Assembly (NCBI GenBank): GCA_943369485.1
Contig: CALRNH020000013.1
Coordinates: 1 to 64,000, forward strand
DNA length: 64,000 bases
Origin: ATX-6F1 sp943369485
Lineage (GTDB): Bacteria > Cyanobacteriota > Cyanobacteriia > PCC-6307 > Cyanobiaceae
Reading direction: 5' to 3'
Part shown: piece after piece, positions 1 through 9,740 of the stretch
How positions within the stretch are numbered: the stretch's first letter is position 1
Layout: the number at the start of each line of letters is the position of its first letter
Notes under the pieces: generated by a model
Database searches by the model: none
Seen by the model: only the letters and a program-made list of their open reading frames with translations
Told to the model about the DNA's origin: nothing
Program-made: the position numbers and the translations under genes

Positions 1-3000
1 GCCGTTGGCGAGCTTGTAGGCGTAACCAGAGGTTTTGGTGATTTCCGACTGAACAAGGAGGCGAATGGTGTTGGCATCCTTGAGGTAGGCGCCCATGCCA
101 TCCGGTGTGCCGGTGGGGATGTAGGTGCCGACTGCCTCGCCAACGGTGAGCACTTCCGAAATGGTCAGACCGTTGACACGCGCCTTGAGCAGGGGGGTGT
201 TGCTGTCAGCGAAGACCGTGTCGAGAGGCTTCACCGCCAGGTTCTGGATCCGTTGATCGACAGCCTGGATCGTGTCTGGCCTGTTGTAGGCCTGCTCAGG
301 AGTGGCGTGGAAGGCCTTCAGATAATCCTTGAAGGCCTCCTGCTCTCCGAGTGTGCCTGAAGGAATGGTGCCGGCTGCGGTGAAGTCAAGTTCCTTGGCT
401 ACGGCCGCGGAGAGGCTGCCGTTGTTGAGCAGGTATCGGAAGTTGTCACCGTTGGCTTTAATCGGGTAACCGTCCCCACCGTTGGCTGTGAAGTTCAGGC
501 TGATTAGAGAAATCGACTTCGGGGCACCGGAGACGATCACGCCGTTATCGGCCACCTTGGCGACCATGGTTCCAGCCAGGTCGTAAATGGCCACATCCTG
601 GACCTTCTTGCCCGCTTCCTTGCTGGGATCAAAGGAGAAGCGCACGCCCCCCACCTGGGCGTAACCGCCATTGCCGGCACTGAGTCCAGCGGCATAGTTA
701 AGGATGTTCAACAAGCCCTGGGGGGTGGTGTCAAACACCATCAGCTTGTTGTCGAAGCGCAGCGCGTTCTCAATCTCCAGCTGAGAGATCCCCCCGGCAG
801 ACTTCACGGGACTGGAAGCCGGCTTGCCTTTGACCCCGTTCGCATCGACCGTGCCGATGGAAGCCCGGATGCCGCCTCCATTCTTGAGAGAACCAAGGAA
901 GGTGTTGGCGGGAAGGGCCCGGCTGGCCACATACAGATTGGCATCCGCAGAGATGTTGCCCAGATTCACTTCCTGGGCACGGCCGTAGACCCGATCCCCC
1001 TCTAGATACACGTTGGTGTAGCCGAAGATGGTGCCGTCTTTTGTGGTGATCACCTTGTCGATGGCCGTGGTGATCTCGGCAACCGCCTTGCCGATGCTGC
1101 TGGAGTTGATGATGGCAGTCGTGCTCTGGCTACTCCCGTACGCAGCTCGCAACGAAGCATCTGTAGAGGCATAGGCCCCGTTGATCGTCGGATCCAGTGC
1201 CGGTGTGATCACATTTCCGGCAGAGTCAAAATTGACGACCAGACGGCCGAGGTAGGAATACTCCGTGTCGGTGGTGACGATGAGGGTTGGCTTGCCATCG
1301 GCATCGTTCACCACGATCGGATAGGTTTCGGCGATGAAATTGGCGTCGTGGCCGTTGAAGGCCACAGCCTTGTCGTTGCTATCACCCAGTCGTTCGTGGC
1401 CTCCACCGGCCACCATCACATCCACTCCTCGCAGTAGGGGAGCCAGCTGCTTGTTGCGCTCGATCAGCCCATCCAACTGATCGACCATCACCACTTTGTT
1501 CACCCCAGCCTCGGTGAGTTTGTTCACTGCGGCCTGGATGTAGGCCGCTACCTCCTGGAGATCGCTGGTGGATGGATTGGCATCATCTTTGACAACCGTG
1601 CCGTTGGGCGACGATTTGGATAGCAGATCCCAGGTGGTGGCCCCTACCACGCCGATCTTCTCGCCGCCCTGGGTCACCACTGCATAGGGGGCGATCTTGG
1701 CTTTAATGTCGGCCGCTTCCTTACCGGCAAAGGCATTGGTAGCCGTACCTCCGAGGCTTGCATCGGCCAGTCCCCTCAGGGAGCTGTCGCCGCTGAAATC
1801 GAGGTTGGCTGTGATGAAGGGGAACTGAGCGCCCTTCCACGTGCCCGAGGCGGCAAAGGCAGAACTCAGAACCGGCGAACCCAGATCGAACTCATGGTTG
1901 CCAAGGGCAGACACATCCGTGCCGAACAAGTTCATGATCGCCACATCCGGCCGAGCCAGCGCAGTGCTGCCAAGGCTGCTGATCGCGTTCAGGGATGGAT
2001 CGGCTCCCCCGACCAGCCACGGGCCGGGGATCCAACTGTCGCCTTCACCGATCACCAGGGTGTTGGCGAACTGGTCATCGAACTTGTCGATCAATGCACC
2101 CATGATCGGAGCCGTCTGGGTGCCCAGCAGGCCGCTTTCGCCGTAGTAATGGAGGATCTGAAGGGTGTAGCTCGGTTCGATCGCCAGGATCTCAAGATCC
2201 TTGCTCACCTCGTTGCTGCTCACCACCAGGTTGCGCCCGTTGGGACTCACAGAGGCAGGGATCACCAGAATCCCTTCGGGGGACACCACCCCTGCAGAGG
2301 CTTTCTGATAGTTGACCAGGTAAGCCGCATAGGGATCGGTGATATCGAAACTGGCGATGCCCCCGCTGCGCTCAAGTCCCACGAACGCATAGGTGCGGGC
2401 ATCGATGGTTGCCACCGCGATGTTCTCGGGCTCGGATCCCTTGTCATCCGAACGATCATCCGGGTAAGTACCTGCCGAAATGGCGGCACGATCGATCAGA
2501 TCTCCACTGTCCCAGATGATATTGCCGAGGGAATCTCGAATTGAGATCGAACGACCACCGAAGGCAAACTTCTGTTCATAGGCAGGGGTGGAGGGGTCGA
2601 AGTTTCCCTGGTCCTTGATGATCTTCAGACGGTTGTCAGTACCCGTTCCCGTGATACCGCTCCGCAGTTCGTCGTTGGATACGGTGCCATCGTTAGTAGT
2701 GACACCACCGCTGGTGAAGTTGCCGTCTGGGCGAAGGCGGGAATCCCCTTCATTGGCGATCACAGTGAATGTCTGAGAACTGCCATCCTTGCCCTTGGCC
2801 TGGAAGCTGGCGATGCCGTCGGGCATGCGTAGGCCGTAGAGGTTCTGATTCTGAAGCAGCGCGACTTTGCTGTCTCGGTCGGATGGATCAATGCCGGTGG
2901 GAAGGTAGTTGAAGATGCCCAGTTGCACCTTGGCATCGACTGGATTGGTGACAACGTAGGTTCGTGTGCCACTGATGTTGGCTGCAAGGGTGTATTTGGC

Positions 3001-4998
3001 TTTCTCGGCGACAGACAAAGCGTCGTAGTCGGCTCCAGACAATCCGGAAACGCCAAAGTCGTTGTCATTGATCACCGCCAAGCGTCCATCGGGCAGCAGG
3101 GCAAGACCCTCTGGCTTGTCGTTAGGGGTGTACCCGCGGCTTGCCAGGTTGGTGAGCAGGACCTTGTTGGCCAATGTGATGCCTTGGGCCTTGAGGGTGT
3201 CAATGCTCAGGTTCTCTTCATTGGCAATCGAATTGCCGAGGGTGTTGGTGGCCCCCTTGAGGCTGACTTCAAACACCTGCTTGTAGCTCAAAGCCCCTGC
3301 AGCGGAATCTCTCTCCAGCACATAGAAGACCTGGCGGGTGGGGTCGTACGCCACATCCCCGATCTTGTCGACACGACTCTCGTAGAAGGGGGCTTCCGTT
3401 CCGGCGGCTGCCGTGGCCTTACCAGCCATGGGGTAGAGGTATTCCGCAGTGGGCTCACCGGTGGAAGCGTTCAACTCCAGGATCCTGATCAACGATCCTT
3501 TGGTGCCGTCGTTGCTGCCCACATCGTCGAGGGGGCTTTGCACGAACGCATAGAGCTTGCCTTTGTCGGCGTCGTAGGCCAGCCCCTCAAAGCCCCGATT
3601 CGTCTGGCGCTTGGCATACTCCGCCGGCAGTGTTTCCTTGCCAAGAGCTCCAGGTGTGAGTCCAGCTGCCTCCCCAGCTCCCACCGGCACATAGCGCTCA
3701 ATCAGCCTGCCGTTGCTGTCGAAGCGATAGACCGAAGGCCTGTACTCATCGCTCATCCAGATCGTGCCGTCCTTGGCCTGCACGATCGATTCGAGATCAG
3801 CGCCGTAGGGGTCATAGGCGAGCAGGTTGCCGTTGGCATCCACTGGAATCTGATCGCCCTTGCCGTTGGAGCGGCCGCTGATCGGGGTGATGCCGTCTGC
3901 TCTGGTCAGCTTCACCTCACCGGTGACGCTCGCTACACCAGTTCGCTCGTCGAGAGCAAGCTTGTAGAAGCGAGCCTGGTAGTCCGGCAGCAGGAAGGGC
4001 TGCACAGGATCGGGGCTGCCATCGGCCCCGGGGGTGCCGTCCGCTTTCACCACGTCGCGGGTGGTGCCGTTGCCATTGGGGCCCCGATCGGCGGGTGCCA
4101 GGAAGGTGAGCCGTCCGAGACTGTCCTTGCCGGTGGCGAACAACCCCGAGAGCCCGCCTCCCGGCACAACCCCGCCTGCTGCGGTGACGCCAGGGCTGGG
4201 CACGGTCAGGTCGTAGGTCAGCACGCTGGTCTGACCCCGCAGGTAGTCCTGCACCCCCAACCCGCGCAGGCTCTCCAGGCTGGGGCTGGCGCCGTCCAGG
4301 CGAATCACGCCGACGGCATTGTTTTCCTGGAAGGTGACGTAGGCCCGTTGGCCATCGGGGCTGATCGCCACGAACTCCGGCTCCAGGTTCTGGGCCACCG
4401 TGGAGGTGAGGGTGGCGTCCTTGCGACCCGCCAATCGAATGCCCAGGGCCGTCAGTTCGGCTTCACGCCCATTGAGGTTCGTGAAAGAGACGGTCTCGAC
4501 TGTTGAACTGGCGGGTGTGGCGGCATTCACCGTGATCACCGAGACACTCCCCTCGGGATCGACGGTGTAGAGCTCGTTGGGTTCGCCCTCGTTGGCGACC
4601 ACGATCTTCAATCCGTCGGGAGTGAAGGCCAGGGAGTCAGGCACGGCACCCACCGCCACCGAGCCTGCGGCCGTCACGGTGGCGGCCGCCCCCACTCCGC
4701 TCACAGTGAAGAAGGCCACCTGGCCTTCGCCAGTCCGGGCAGCGCCGACACCTTCGAGGGCCACGGCCACCAGGCCGGTGCTGCTCACCGCCACGCTGTT
4801 GGCTGTCCCCGTCAGGGAAAGCACCTGAAGCAGAACAGGAGCCGCAGGGTTGCTCAAGTCGACGACGCTGAGCTTGGCGGCACCGCCGGTTGAGAACAGC
4901 AGCTTCGAGGTGCTGTGGAAGGCGCTGATTTCAGACCCTCCCTCGGCCAGCCGCAGGGTGCTCAGGCTGGTGAGATTGGTGAGGGGGGTTGAGGTCAC
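1..4998 (-). CDS. Giant extracellular phosphatase-like protein (choice-of-anchor I, phytase-like and 5'-nucleotidase regions), partial
   Basis: The minus frame is open from a GTG at 4998 to the window edge, giving at least 1,666 residues; the C terminus lies outside. Residues ~1-230 resemble the first half of a choice-of-anchor I beta-propeller. Residues ~300-640 resemble the esterase-like/phytase-like domain (DLESIVQAKDGTIWMSDEYR near 400). The propeller then resumes (FGGRSISIRD; YAFVGLERSGGIASFD near 860). From ~950 a 5'-nucleotidase/metallophosphoesterase unit follows with GNHEFD near 1034, and a nucleotidase C-terminal domain with GGGIRAS near 1375 and NGGDGYP near 1500. The usual first DxH metal pair is not obvious: HYYGESG stands in its place. 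No signal peptide is visible, which would fit type I secretion. An upstream in-frame ATG at 5085 is an alternative start. Likely a scavenging phosphatase; substrate unknown. Confidence 0.82.
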   Translation of the reverse strand, partial: MTSTPLTNLTSLSTLRLAEGGSEISAFHSTSKLLFSTGGAAKLSVVDLSNPAAPVLLQVLSLTGTANSVAVSSTGLVAVALEGVGAARTGEGQVAFFTVSGVGAAATVTAAGSVAVGAVPDSLAFTPDGLKIVVANEGEPNELYTVDPEGSVSVITVNAATPASSTVETVSFTNLNGREAELTALGIRLAGRKDATLTSTVAQNLEPEFVAISPDGQRAYVTFQENNAVGVIRLDGASPSLESLRGLGVQDYLRGQTSVLTYDLTVPSPGVTAAGGVVPGGGLSGLFATGKDSLGRLTFLAPADRGPNGNGTTRDVVKADGTPGADGSPDPVQPFLLPDYQARFYKLALDERTGVASVTGEVKLTRADGITPISGRSNGKGDQIPVDANGNLLAYDPYGADLESIVQAKDGTIWMSDEYRPSVYRFDSNGRLIERYVPVGAGEAAGLTPGALGKETLPAEYAKRQTNRGFEGLAYDADKGKLYAFVQSPLDDVGSNDGTKGSLIRILELNASTGEPTAEYLYPMAGKATAAAGTEAPFYESRVDKIGDVAYDPTRQVFYVLERDSAAGALSYKQVFEVSLKGATNTLGNSIANEENLSIDTLKAQGITLANKVLLTNLASRGYTPNDKPEGLALLPDGRLAVINDNDFGVSGLSGADYDALSVAEKAKYTLAANISGTRTYVVTNPVDAKVQLGIFNYLPTGIDPSDRDSKVALLQNQNLYGLRMPDGIASFQAKGKDGSSQTFTVIANEGDSRLRPDGNFTSGGVTTNDGTVSNDELRSGITGTGTDNRLKIIKDQGNFDPSTPAYEQKFAFGGRSISIRDSLGNIIWDSGDLIDRAAISAGTYPDDRSDDKGSEPENIAVATIDARTYAFVGLERSGGIASFDITDPYAAYLVNYQKASAGVVSPEGILVIPASVSPNGRNLVVSSNEVSKDLEILAIEPSYTLQILHYYGESGLLGTQTAPIMGALIDKFDDQFANTLVIGEGDSWIPGPWLVGGADPSLNAISSLGSTALARPDVAIMNLFGTDVSALGNHEFDLGSPVLSSAFAASGTWKGAQFPFITANLDFSGDSSLRGLADASLGGTATNAFAGKEAADIKAKIAPYAVVTQGGEKIGVVGATTWDLLSKSSPNGTVVKDDANPSTSDLQEVAAYIQAAVNKLTEAGVNKVVMVDQLDGLIERNKQLAPLLRGVDVMVAGGGHERLGDSNDKAVAFNGHDANFIAETYPIVVNDADGKPTLIVTTDTEYSYLGRLVVNFDSAGNVITPALDPTINGAYASTDASLRAAYGSSQSTTAIINSSSIGKAVAEITTAIDKVITTKDGTIFGYTNVYLEGDRVYGRAQEVNLGNISADANLYVASRALPANTFLGSLKNGGGIRASIGTVDANGVKGKPASSPVKSAGGISQLEIENALRFDNKLMVFDTTPQGLLNILNYAAGLSAGNGGYAQVGGVRFSFDPSKEAGKKVQDVAIYDLAGTMVAKVADNGVIVSGAPKSISLISLNFTANGGDGYPIKANGDNFRYLLNNGSLSAAVAKELDFTAAGTIPSGTLGEQEAFKDYLKAFHATPEQAYNRPDTIQAVDQRIQNLAVKPLDTVFADSNTPLLKARVNGLTISEVLTVGEAVGTYIPTGTPDGMGAYLKDANTIRLLVQSEITKTSGYAYKLANG

Positions 4999-5176
4999 GG
5001 AAGAGCAGAGAGGTTCTCGTCGAGACCTTCCCAGCACCTCGTTAAGGTCACGTAATGGGGCCGTGCGCTGGGCTGCAGCCCGCATGTGTTGCCCACGACG
5101 CGTCCGGGTATGCCAGGCCAGCTGCCGCAGAGCGTCCGAAGAACTGCCAGGCTGAGCCACCTGCGGAAGAGGCACG

Positions 5177-5797
5177 ATGTCAGCTGCCCAGTTGCTGCCA
5201 GGGGCGGAATCCTTCCTGCGCTCTCCCTGGGGGGCCACCGCCTTCATCCCCCTCTACGCCCTTTGGGTCACCCTGCTGCTGCCGGGGGTCTGGGCCTCAA
5301 TGCTGGCGGGTGCTTTGTACGGCACCGTGCTGGGCAGTGCCGTGGTGTTCGTGGGGGCCTCCGTGGGGGCGATGGTCGTCTTCCTGCTGGGGAGGGGCTG
5401 GCTGCGGGACTGGAGCCGTCAGCGCCTGGCCGCCTGGCCGAAGCTGCTTGCGATCGAGCAGGCGGTGAGCCGTGAGGGGCTCAAGCTGGTGGTGCTCACC
5501 CGCCTGTCACCGGCCTTCCCGTTCAGCCTGCTCAACCTCGCCTACGGTCTCAGCGATGTGAGCCTGCGGGATTACTCGATCGGTCTGATCGCGATCCTCC
5601 CCGGCACCATCCTGTTCTGCGCCCTGGGTGCGCTCGCCGGCGATGTGGCCCGCTTCGGCGAGGTGCTCTCGGGAAGGACAGATCCCACCACATGGGCCCT
5701 GAGAATCGTGGGCCTGGCCGCCACGGTGGGGTCGATCTGGGTGGTGGGCCGTGCGGCCCGCAAGGCCTTGGAGCGAGAGGGAAGCGATCGACCATGA
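5177..5797 (+). CDS. TVP38/TMEM64 (VTT/DedA-like) membrane protein
   Basis: 206-residue polytopic membrane protein. Hydrophobic segments lie near residues 20-75, 100-130, 140-160 and 170-190. The VTT-family signature is visible in LTRLSPAFPFSLLNLAYGL (about residues 109-127), an F/LxRxxPxxPFxxxNxxxG pattern, followed by a glycine/proline-rich helix (ILPGTILFCALGALAGD). The length matches cyanobacterial TVP38-type proteins. Members of the superfamily are implicated in lipid scrambling or polyprenyl-phosphate transport, but the specific role here is not shown. It is transcribed away from the giant phosphatase gene, leaving ~180 bp between the two starts. Confidence 0.85.
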   Translation: MSAAQLLPGAESFLRSPWGATAFIPLYALWVTLLLPGVWASMLAGALYGTVLGSAVVFVGASVGAMVVFLLGRGWLRDWSRQRLAAWPKLLAIEQAVSREGLKLVVLTRLSPAFPFSLLNLAYGLSDVSLRDYSIGLIAILPGTILFCALGALAGDVARFGEVLSGRTDPTTWALRIVGLAATVGSIWVVGRAARKALEREGSDRP

Positions 5798-5798
5798 A

Positions 5799-5984
5799 TC
5801 AGGACATCGTTTGATCGGGCTCCTTCAGACTCCAGTCCCGCAGAGCCGCGATCAACACAAACCAGCCCAGCCGCAGCCGGGCTGCAGCCCCTTGGTGTGT
5901 CGCCAACTCCTGATACTTGGCCCGGCCGCATTCGGTCTTGATCAGACGAAAGACAGCCGGTGGCGGAGCGGTCGGGCCGACCAT
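5799..5984 (-). CDS. Small hypothetical protein (61 aa)
   Basis: This ORF exactly fills the gap between the VTT gene and the AI-2E-type transporter gene. The protein has basic/hydrophobic character (RLRLGWFVLIAALRDWSLKE in its second half), consistent with one amphipathic or membrane-associated helix. No strong ribosome binding site precedes the ATG and I do not recognise the family. It could be a chance ORF in GC-rich DNA. Confidence 0.35.
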   Translation of the reverse strand: MVGPTAPPPAVFRLIKTECGRAKYQELATHQGAAARLRLGWFVLIAALRDWSLKEPDQTMS

Positions 5985-6014
5985 CGTCAGAGGTGATCTT
6001 GAGGTGAAGCCAGC

Positions 6015-7040
6015 CTAGGAAGCTTCCTCACCGGCGCCAGCCGACTCCGCCAGGACCAAAGGCTCCTGACCCTGATCGGCCCGCATCGCCTGAAGCCAGA
6101 TCGCCACCATGCCGGCGATCGGAATCGAGAGGAACACCCCCAGCAGGCCCGCGGTCCGCTGGCCGATGAACAGGGCCAGAAACAGCACCACCGGGTTCAG
6201 CTCCATCGCCTTGCCCATCACCCGAGGGTGCACATAGTTGTCCTGGAGCTGCCCCAGCAGCAACGAGGCGATCAGGGCCCGCAGGGCGATGTCACCCCCC
6301 TGGGAGGCGTAGACCAGGGCCGTGACCAGCACGATGCCGAGGGTGGCGCCGATGCCCGGGATCGCATCGAGCACCCCCACGATCACCGCCAGCAGCAGCG
6401 CGTATTTCACCCCCACCAGCGGGAACACCACGGCGGTGCTCAGGGTCAGGAACAGCATCAGCAGCAGCTGGCCGTGGATGAAGCCCAGGAAGCTCTGTTT
6501 GAAGGTGCGCTCGAAGCGCTCCCGGTGCGCCTCCGGCAGCCAGCCCAGGAAGCCCCGCCAGAGTTTTTCCCCGTCGATCAGCATGTAGAGGCTGATCACC
6601 GCTCCGAAGATGCCGGTGAAGGCGCTGGTGAACAGGGTCTGCAGCACCCCAAGCCCTGTCACCAGGCCCGCCTGCAGCAGCTGGGTGATTCTGTCGAGGC
6701 CGTAGCCCTCGAGGTAGCGGTGCAGAGGGCTGAGGTCCTGTTGTTTCAGGGTGTTGCGAAGATCGAGCACCAGGCCTTGGCCCTGGTTGAGCACCTGCAG
6801 GCCCACCAGGGCAACGAAGGCCCCCGCCAGCATCAGGGCCCCCAGGGCCACCAGGGTGATGGCCAGGGGCCGGGGCAGTCGCCGCTCCAGCCAGGCCAGC
6901 GGGATGTTCAGCAGCGCCGCCACGATGCCGGCGGCGGTGAACAGGGCGATCGTGCCCGCGAAGTAGTTGAACAGCAGCACCGTGACGGCGGCGCTGGCGA
7001 CGATCAGCAGGTAGTGCACGAGGTTCGTGGTGCTCATCAT
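6015..7040 (-). CDS. AI-2E family transporter (PerM/UPF0118-type permease)
   Basis: About 341-residue polytopic membrane protein of the AI-2E transporter family. It has an N-terminal helix pair, a central amphipathic stretch (residues ~70-120), and the conserved C-terminal region with PGIGATLGIVLVTALVYASQ, a family landmark, followed by a QDNYVHPRVMGKAMELNP segment typical of these proteins. An upstream GTG at 7049 is possible, but ATG at 7040 or 7037 is preferred. The gene lies 30 bp downstream of ligA on the same strand and may be co-transcribed. The substrate is unknown; family members have been linked to autoinducer-2 or Na+/H+ transport. Confidence 0.9.
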   Translation of the reverse strand: MMSTTNLVHYLLIVASAAVTVLLFNYFAGTIALFTAAGIVAALLNIPLAWLERRLPRPLAITLVALGALMLAGAFVALVGLQVLNQGQGLVLDLRNTLKQQDLSPLHRYLEGYGLDRITQLLQAGLVTGLGVLQTLFTSAFTGIFGAVISLYMLIDGEKLWRGFLGWLPEAHRERFERTFKQSFLGFIHGQLLLMLFLTLSTAVVFPLVGVKYALLLAVIVGVLDAIPGIGATLGIVLVTALVYASQGGDIALRALIASLLLGQLQDNYVHPRVMGKAMELNPVVLFLALFIGQRTAGLLGVFLSIPIAGMVAIWLQAMRADQGQEPLVLAESAGAGEEAS

Positions 7041-7070
7041 TCGGCCCACGCCGCCTCAGCTGGAAGGAGG

Positions 7071-9197
7071 CTATCCGGCGCCTTCGGAGCCGTCGCTCGG
7101 GGCCAGCAGCTCCCGTAGCCCCGCCTCATCCAGCACCGGCACCCCGAGGGCTTCGGCCTTGGCCAGCTTGCTGCCCGCCTCCTCTCCGGCCACCACGTAA
7201 CTCGTTTTCTTGCTCACCGAGCCGCTCACCTTGCCGCCGGCCGCCTCGATCAGGGCCTGGGCGGCGCTGCGGCTGAGGCTGGGCAGGGTGCCGGTGAGAA
7301 CGAAGCTGGTGCCGCCCAGGGGGCCATCGGCGCCGCCGCCCGCTTCCGCCCGCTCGGCCTCCGTGGCCGCCAGCGGCAGCCCCAGGGCCGCCAGCTGCTC
7401 CAGCAGGACCTGGTTGGCGGGGGTGGCGAACCACTGCTGCAGGCTCTGGGCGATCTCGCCGCCGATGCCGAACACGGCCGTGACCGCTTCCGGTCGCTCC
7501 AGGGCGGCCTTCCCCAGCTCCGTGGCGCTGGGGAAGGCCCGGGCCAGGGCCTTGGCGTTCACGGCACCCACATGGTGGATGCCGAGGCCGTAGAGCAGCC
7601 GGTGCCAGGGGCGGGTCTTCGAGGCTGCCAGGGCCTCCACCAGCTTGGCCGCTGATTTCTCGCCCAGGCGCTCCAGGCTGGCGAGCAGGGCTTCATCGAG
7701 CCCGTAGAGGCCGGCGATCGAGGCCACCAGTCCCCGGTCCACCAACTGCTCGATCAGCTTGCCGCCGAGGCCGTCCACATCGAGGGCGTCGCGGGCCACC
7801 CAGTGGCGCAGGGAGCCGCGCAGGATCGCCGGGCAGCTGCTGTTGACGCAGCGGGTGGCCGCCTCCCCCTCCTCCCGCACCAGCTCCGAGCCGCACTCCG
7901 GGCAGGTGTGGGGCAGCTCCAGGGCCATGGCTCCTGGTGGGCGTAACTCCGGCAGCACGCGCACCACCTCGGGGATGATCTCGCCCGCCTTGCGGACCAC
8001 CACCGTGTCGCCGGCGTGCAGATCCAGCTCCGCCAGCCGATCGGCGTTGTGCAGGGTGGCGCGGCTCACCGTGGTGCCGGCCAGGGGCACCGGTTCGAAC
8101 TCGGCCACCGGCGTCACCACCCCTGTGCGGCCCACCTGGCAGGTGAGGCGCCGCAGCCGGCTGGGGGCCTCCTCGGCGGCGTACTTGAGCGCGATCGCCC
8201 AACGGGGCGCCTTCTGGGTGAAGCCGGCGGCGTCCTGCAGGCGAAGGTCGTCGAGCTTCACCACCACCCCGTCGGTGGCGTAGGGGAGCTGCACCCGACT
8301 GCTCTCCCAGACCGAGAAGAACGACTCCACCGCCGCCAGATCGGCGCAGCGCTCGGCGTTGGGATTGACCCGGAAACCGGCGGCCGCCAGCCACTGGAGG
8401 GAGTCCCACTGGCTGCTGGGCCGCCCGTCTGAGCCGTTTTGCCAGTCGTCTGGCAGATGCAGCGTGTAGGCGAAGAAATCCAGCCGCCGAGAGGCCACCA
8501 CCCGGGGATCCAGCTGGCGCAGGGTGCCGGCGCAGGCGTTGCGGGGGTTGGCGAAGGGGGCCTCTCCCCGCCCGAGGCGTTCGGCGTTGATGGCGGCGAA
8601 GGTGTCATCGCGGATCAGGGCCTCACCGCGCACCTCCACCAAGGGCGGCGGATCCTCCAGCTGCAGCCGCAGCGGCACCGCCTGAATCGTGCGCACGTTG
8701 GCGGTGATCTCCTCGCCGCGATCCCCGTCGCCCCGGGTGGCGGCCCGCACCAGCAGGCCGTGCTCATAGCTGAGGGCGAGGGCGTTGCCATCGATCTTGA
8801 GCTCGCTCACCATCGCCAGGGCCGGCAGGGGCTGGCCGGGCTCCGGCAGGCGATCGAGCACCTTCAGCAGACGCCCATACCAGCCTTCGAGATCCTCGGT
8901 GTTGAAGCCGTTGTCGAGGCTCAGCAGGCCGATGCGGTGCTCCACGCTCGAGAAGCCCTCAGCCGGCGCGCCCCCCACCCGCTGGGTGGGGCTGTCGGGG
9001 GCCACCAGCTCCGGGTGCGAGATCTCCAGTTCCAGCAGTTCGCGGTAGAGCCGGTCGTAGACCGGATCCTCCATCAACGGGGCGTCGAGCACGTAGTAGG
9101 CGTGGGCGGCCTGGTTGAGCAGCGCGCGCAGGTCGTGGGCGCGGGACGACCAAAGGTCGTGGGCGCGGGAACGAGGGCTGGGGCTGGCGGCGCTCAC
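7071..9197 (-). CDS. ligA: NAD-dependent DNA ligase LigA
   Basis: 708 residues, close to the usual 670-700. It seals nicks in replication and repair using NAD+. All expected parts are present in order: the Ia domain (HAYYVLDAPLMEDPVYDRLY), adenylation motif KIDG (in SELKIDGNALALSYEHG), the OB fold (TGVVTPVAEFEPV), a four-cysteine zinc finger (CPECGSELV...TRCVNSSCPA), helix-hairpin-helix repeats, and a C-terminal BRCT domain (GTSFVLTGTLPSLSR). The start is a GTG. The leader carries a duplicated RAHDL motif arising from a 17-bp direct repeat (see findings), so the first ~20 residues may be a recent extension. Confidence 0.97.
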   Translation of the reverse strand: MSAASPSPRSRAHDLWSSRAHDLRALLNQAAHAYYVLDAPLMEDPVYDRLYRELLELEISHPELVAPDSPTQRVGGAPAEGFSSVEHRIGLLSLDNGFNTEDLEGWYGRLLKVLDRLPEPGQPLPALAMVSELKIDGNALALSYEHGLLVRAATRGDGDRGEEITANVRTIQAVPLRLQLEDPPPLVEVRGEALIRDDTFAAINAERLGRGEAPFANPRNACAGTLRQLDPRVVASRRLDFFAYTLHLPDDWQNGSDGRPSSQWDSLQWLAAAGFRVNPNAERCADLAAVESFFSVWESSRVQLPYATDGVVVKLDDLRLQDAAGFTQKAPRWAIALKYAAEEAPSRLRRLTCQVGRTGVVTPVAEFEPVPLAGTTVSRATLHNADRLAELDLHAGDTVVVRKAGEIIPEVVRVLPELRPPGAMALELPHTCPECGSELVREEGEAATRCVNSSCPAILRGSLRHWVARDALDVDGLGGKLIEQLVDRGLVASIAGLYGLDEALLASLERLGEKSAAKLVEALAASKTRPWHRLLYGLGIHHVGAVNAKALARAFPSATELGKAALERPEAVTAVFGIGGEIAQSLQQWFATPANQVLLEQLAALGLPLAATEAERAEAGGGADGPLGGTSFVLTGTLPSLSRSAAQALIEAAGGKVSGSVSKKTSYVVAGEEAGSKLAKAEALGVPVLDEAGLRELLAPSDGSEGAG

Positions 9198-9219
9198 GGC
9201 TGTCAGGGCGCGGCCCGGC

Positions 9220-9642
9220 TCAGGTGGCGGCCAGCCTGGCGATGCGATCGACGCGCCAGTCGTCCTCCACCTTCACGAAGGTGAAGTCCAGGGGCAGCTC
9301 CTCCTTGGAGTCGGCCTTGAGTTTGACGGTGAGGATCATCTGGCCTTCCTGCAGCCGCGGACGCCCGGATTTGAGGTTGCTGTACTTGTTCAGCTGCAGC
9401 CCGGCCAGGAAGCGGATGAACTGCTGACGGTTGACGTGGGAGCGGTAGTTCTTGGTGGTGAGCAGGTAGGCGGCGTCGATGCGGCCGGAGGCCACCTGGG
9501 TGAAGAACTGCTTGATCAGCGGGTTGATGCCCCGGGCGCTGATCACCAGCTTCACGGCCGTGTAAGTCCAGTAGAGGAGCAGAGCACCAGCGCCGGCCAG
9601 CAGTGACTTGGTGCCGATCTCACGGGCCAGGACCAGATCCAT
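9220..9642 (-). CDS. Membrane-anchored small protein with NTF2/DUF4864-like fold
   Basis: 140 residues. There is one hydrophobic segment (about residues 13-33, LLAGAGALLLYWTYTAVKLV), followed by a soluble domain with helices (INPLIKQFFTQVASGRIDAAYLL) and beta strands (MILTVKLKADSKEELPLDFTF). That layout resembles the cystatin/NTF2-like DUF4864/DUF4878 proteins, but the assignment rests on pattern only. The gene lies 22 bp upstream of ligA on the same strand. Function unknown. Confidence 0.75.
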   Translation of the reverse strand: MDLVLAREIGTKSLLAGAGALLLYWTYTAVKLVISARGINPLIKQFFTQVASGRIDAAYLLTTKNYRSHVNRQQFIRFLAGLQLNKYSNLKSGRPRLQEGQMILTVKLKADSKEELPLDFTFVKVEDDWRVDRIARLAAT

Positions 9643-9740
9643 GGGGCTCGAACGGGACGTGGAGGGGTTCTGAGTCTGACCGACGACAGGCGCCGGCGAG
9701 GCGGTTCAGACTGGCAAGCGTGACCTGTGGCCGTCGCGGC

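Noticed and set aside
2923..4506. 527-codon plus-strand ORF inside the giant phosphatase region
   Set aside because: The minus frame encodes recognisable domains continuously; the plus ORF does not.
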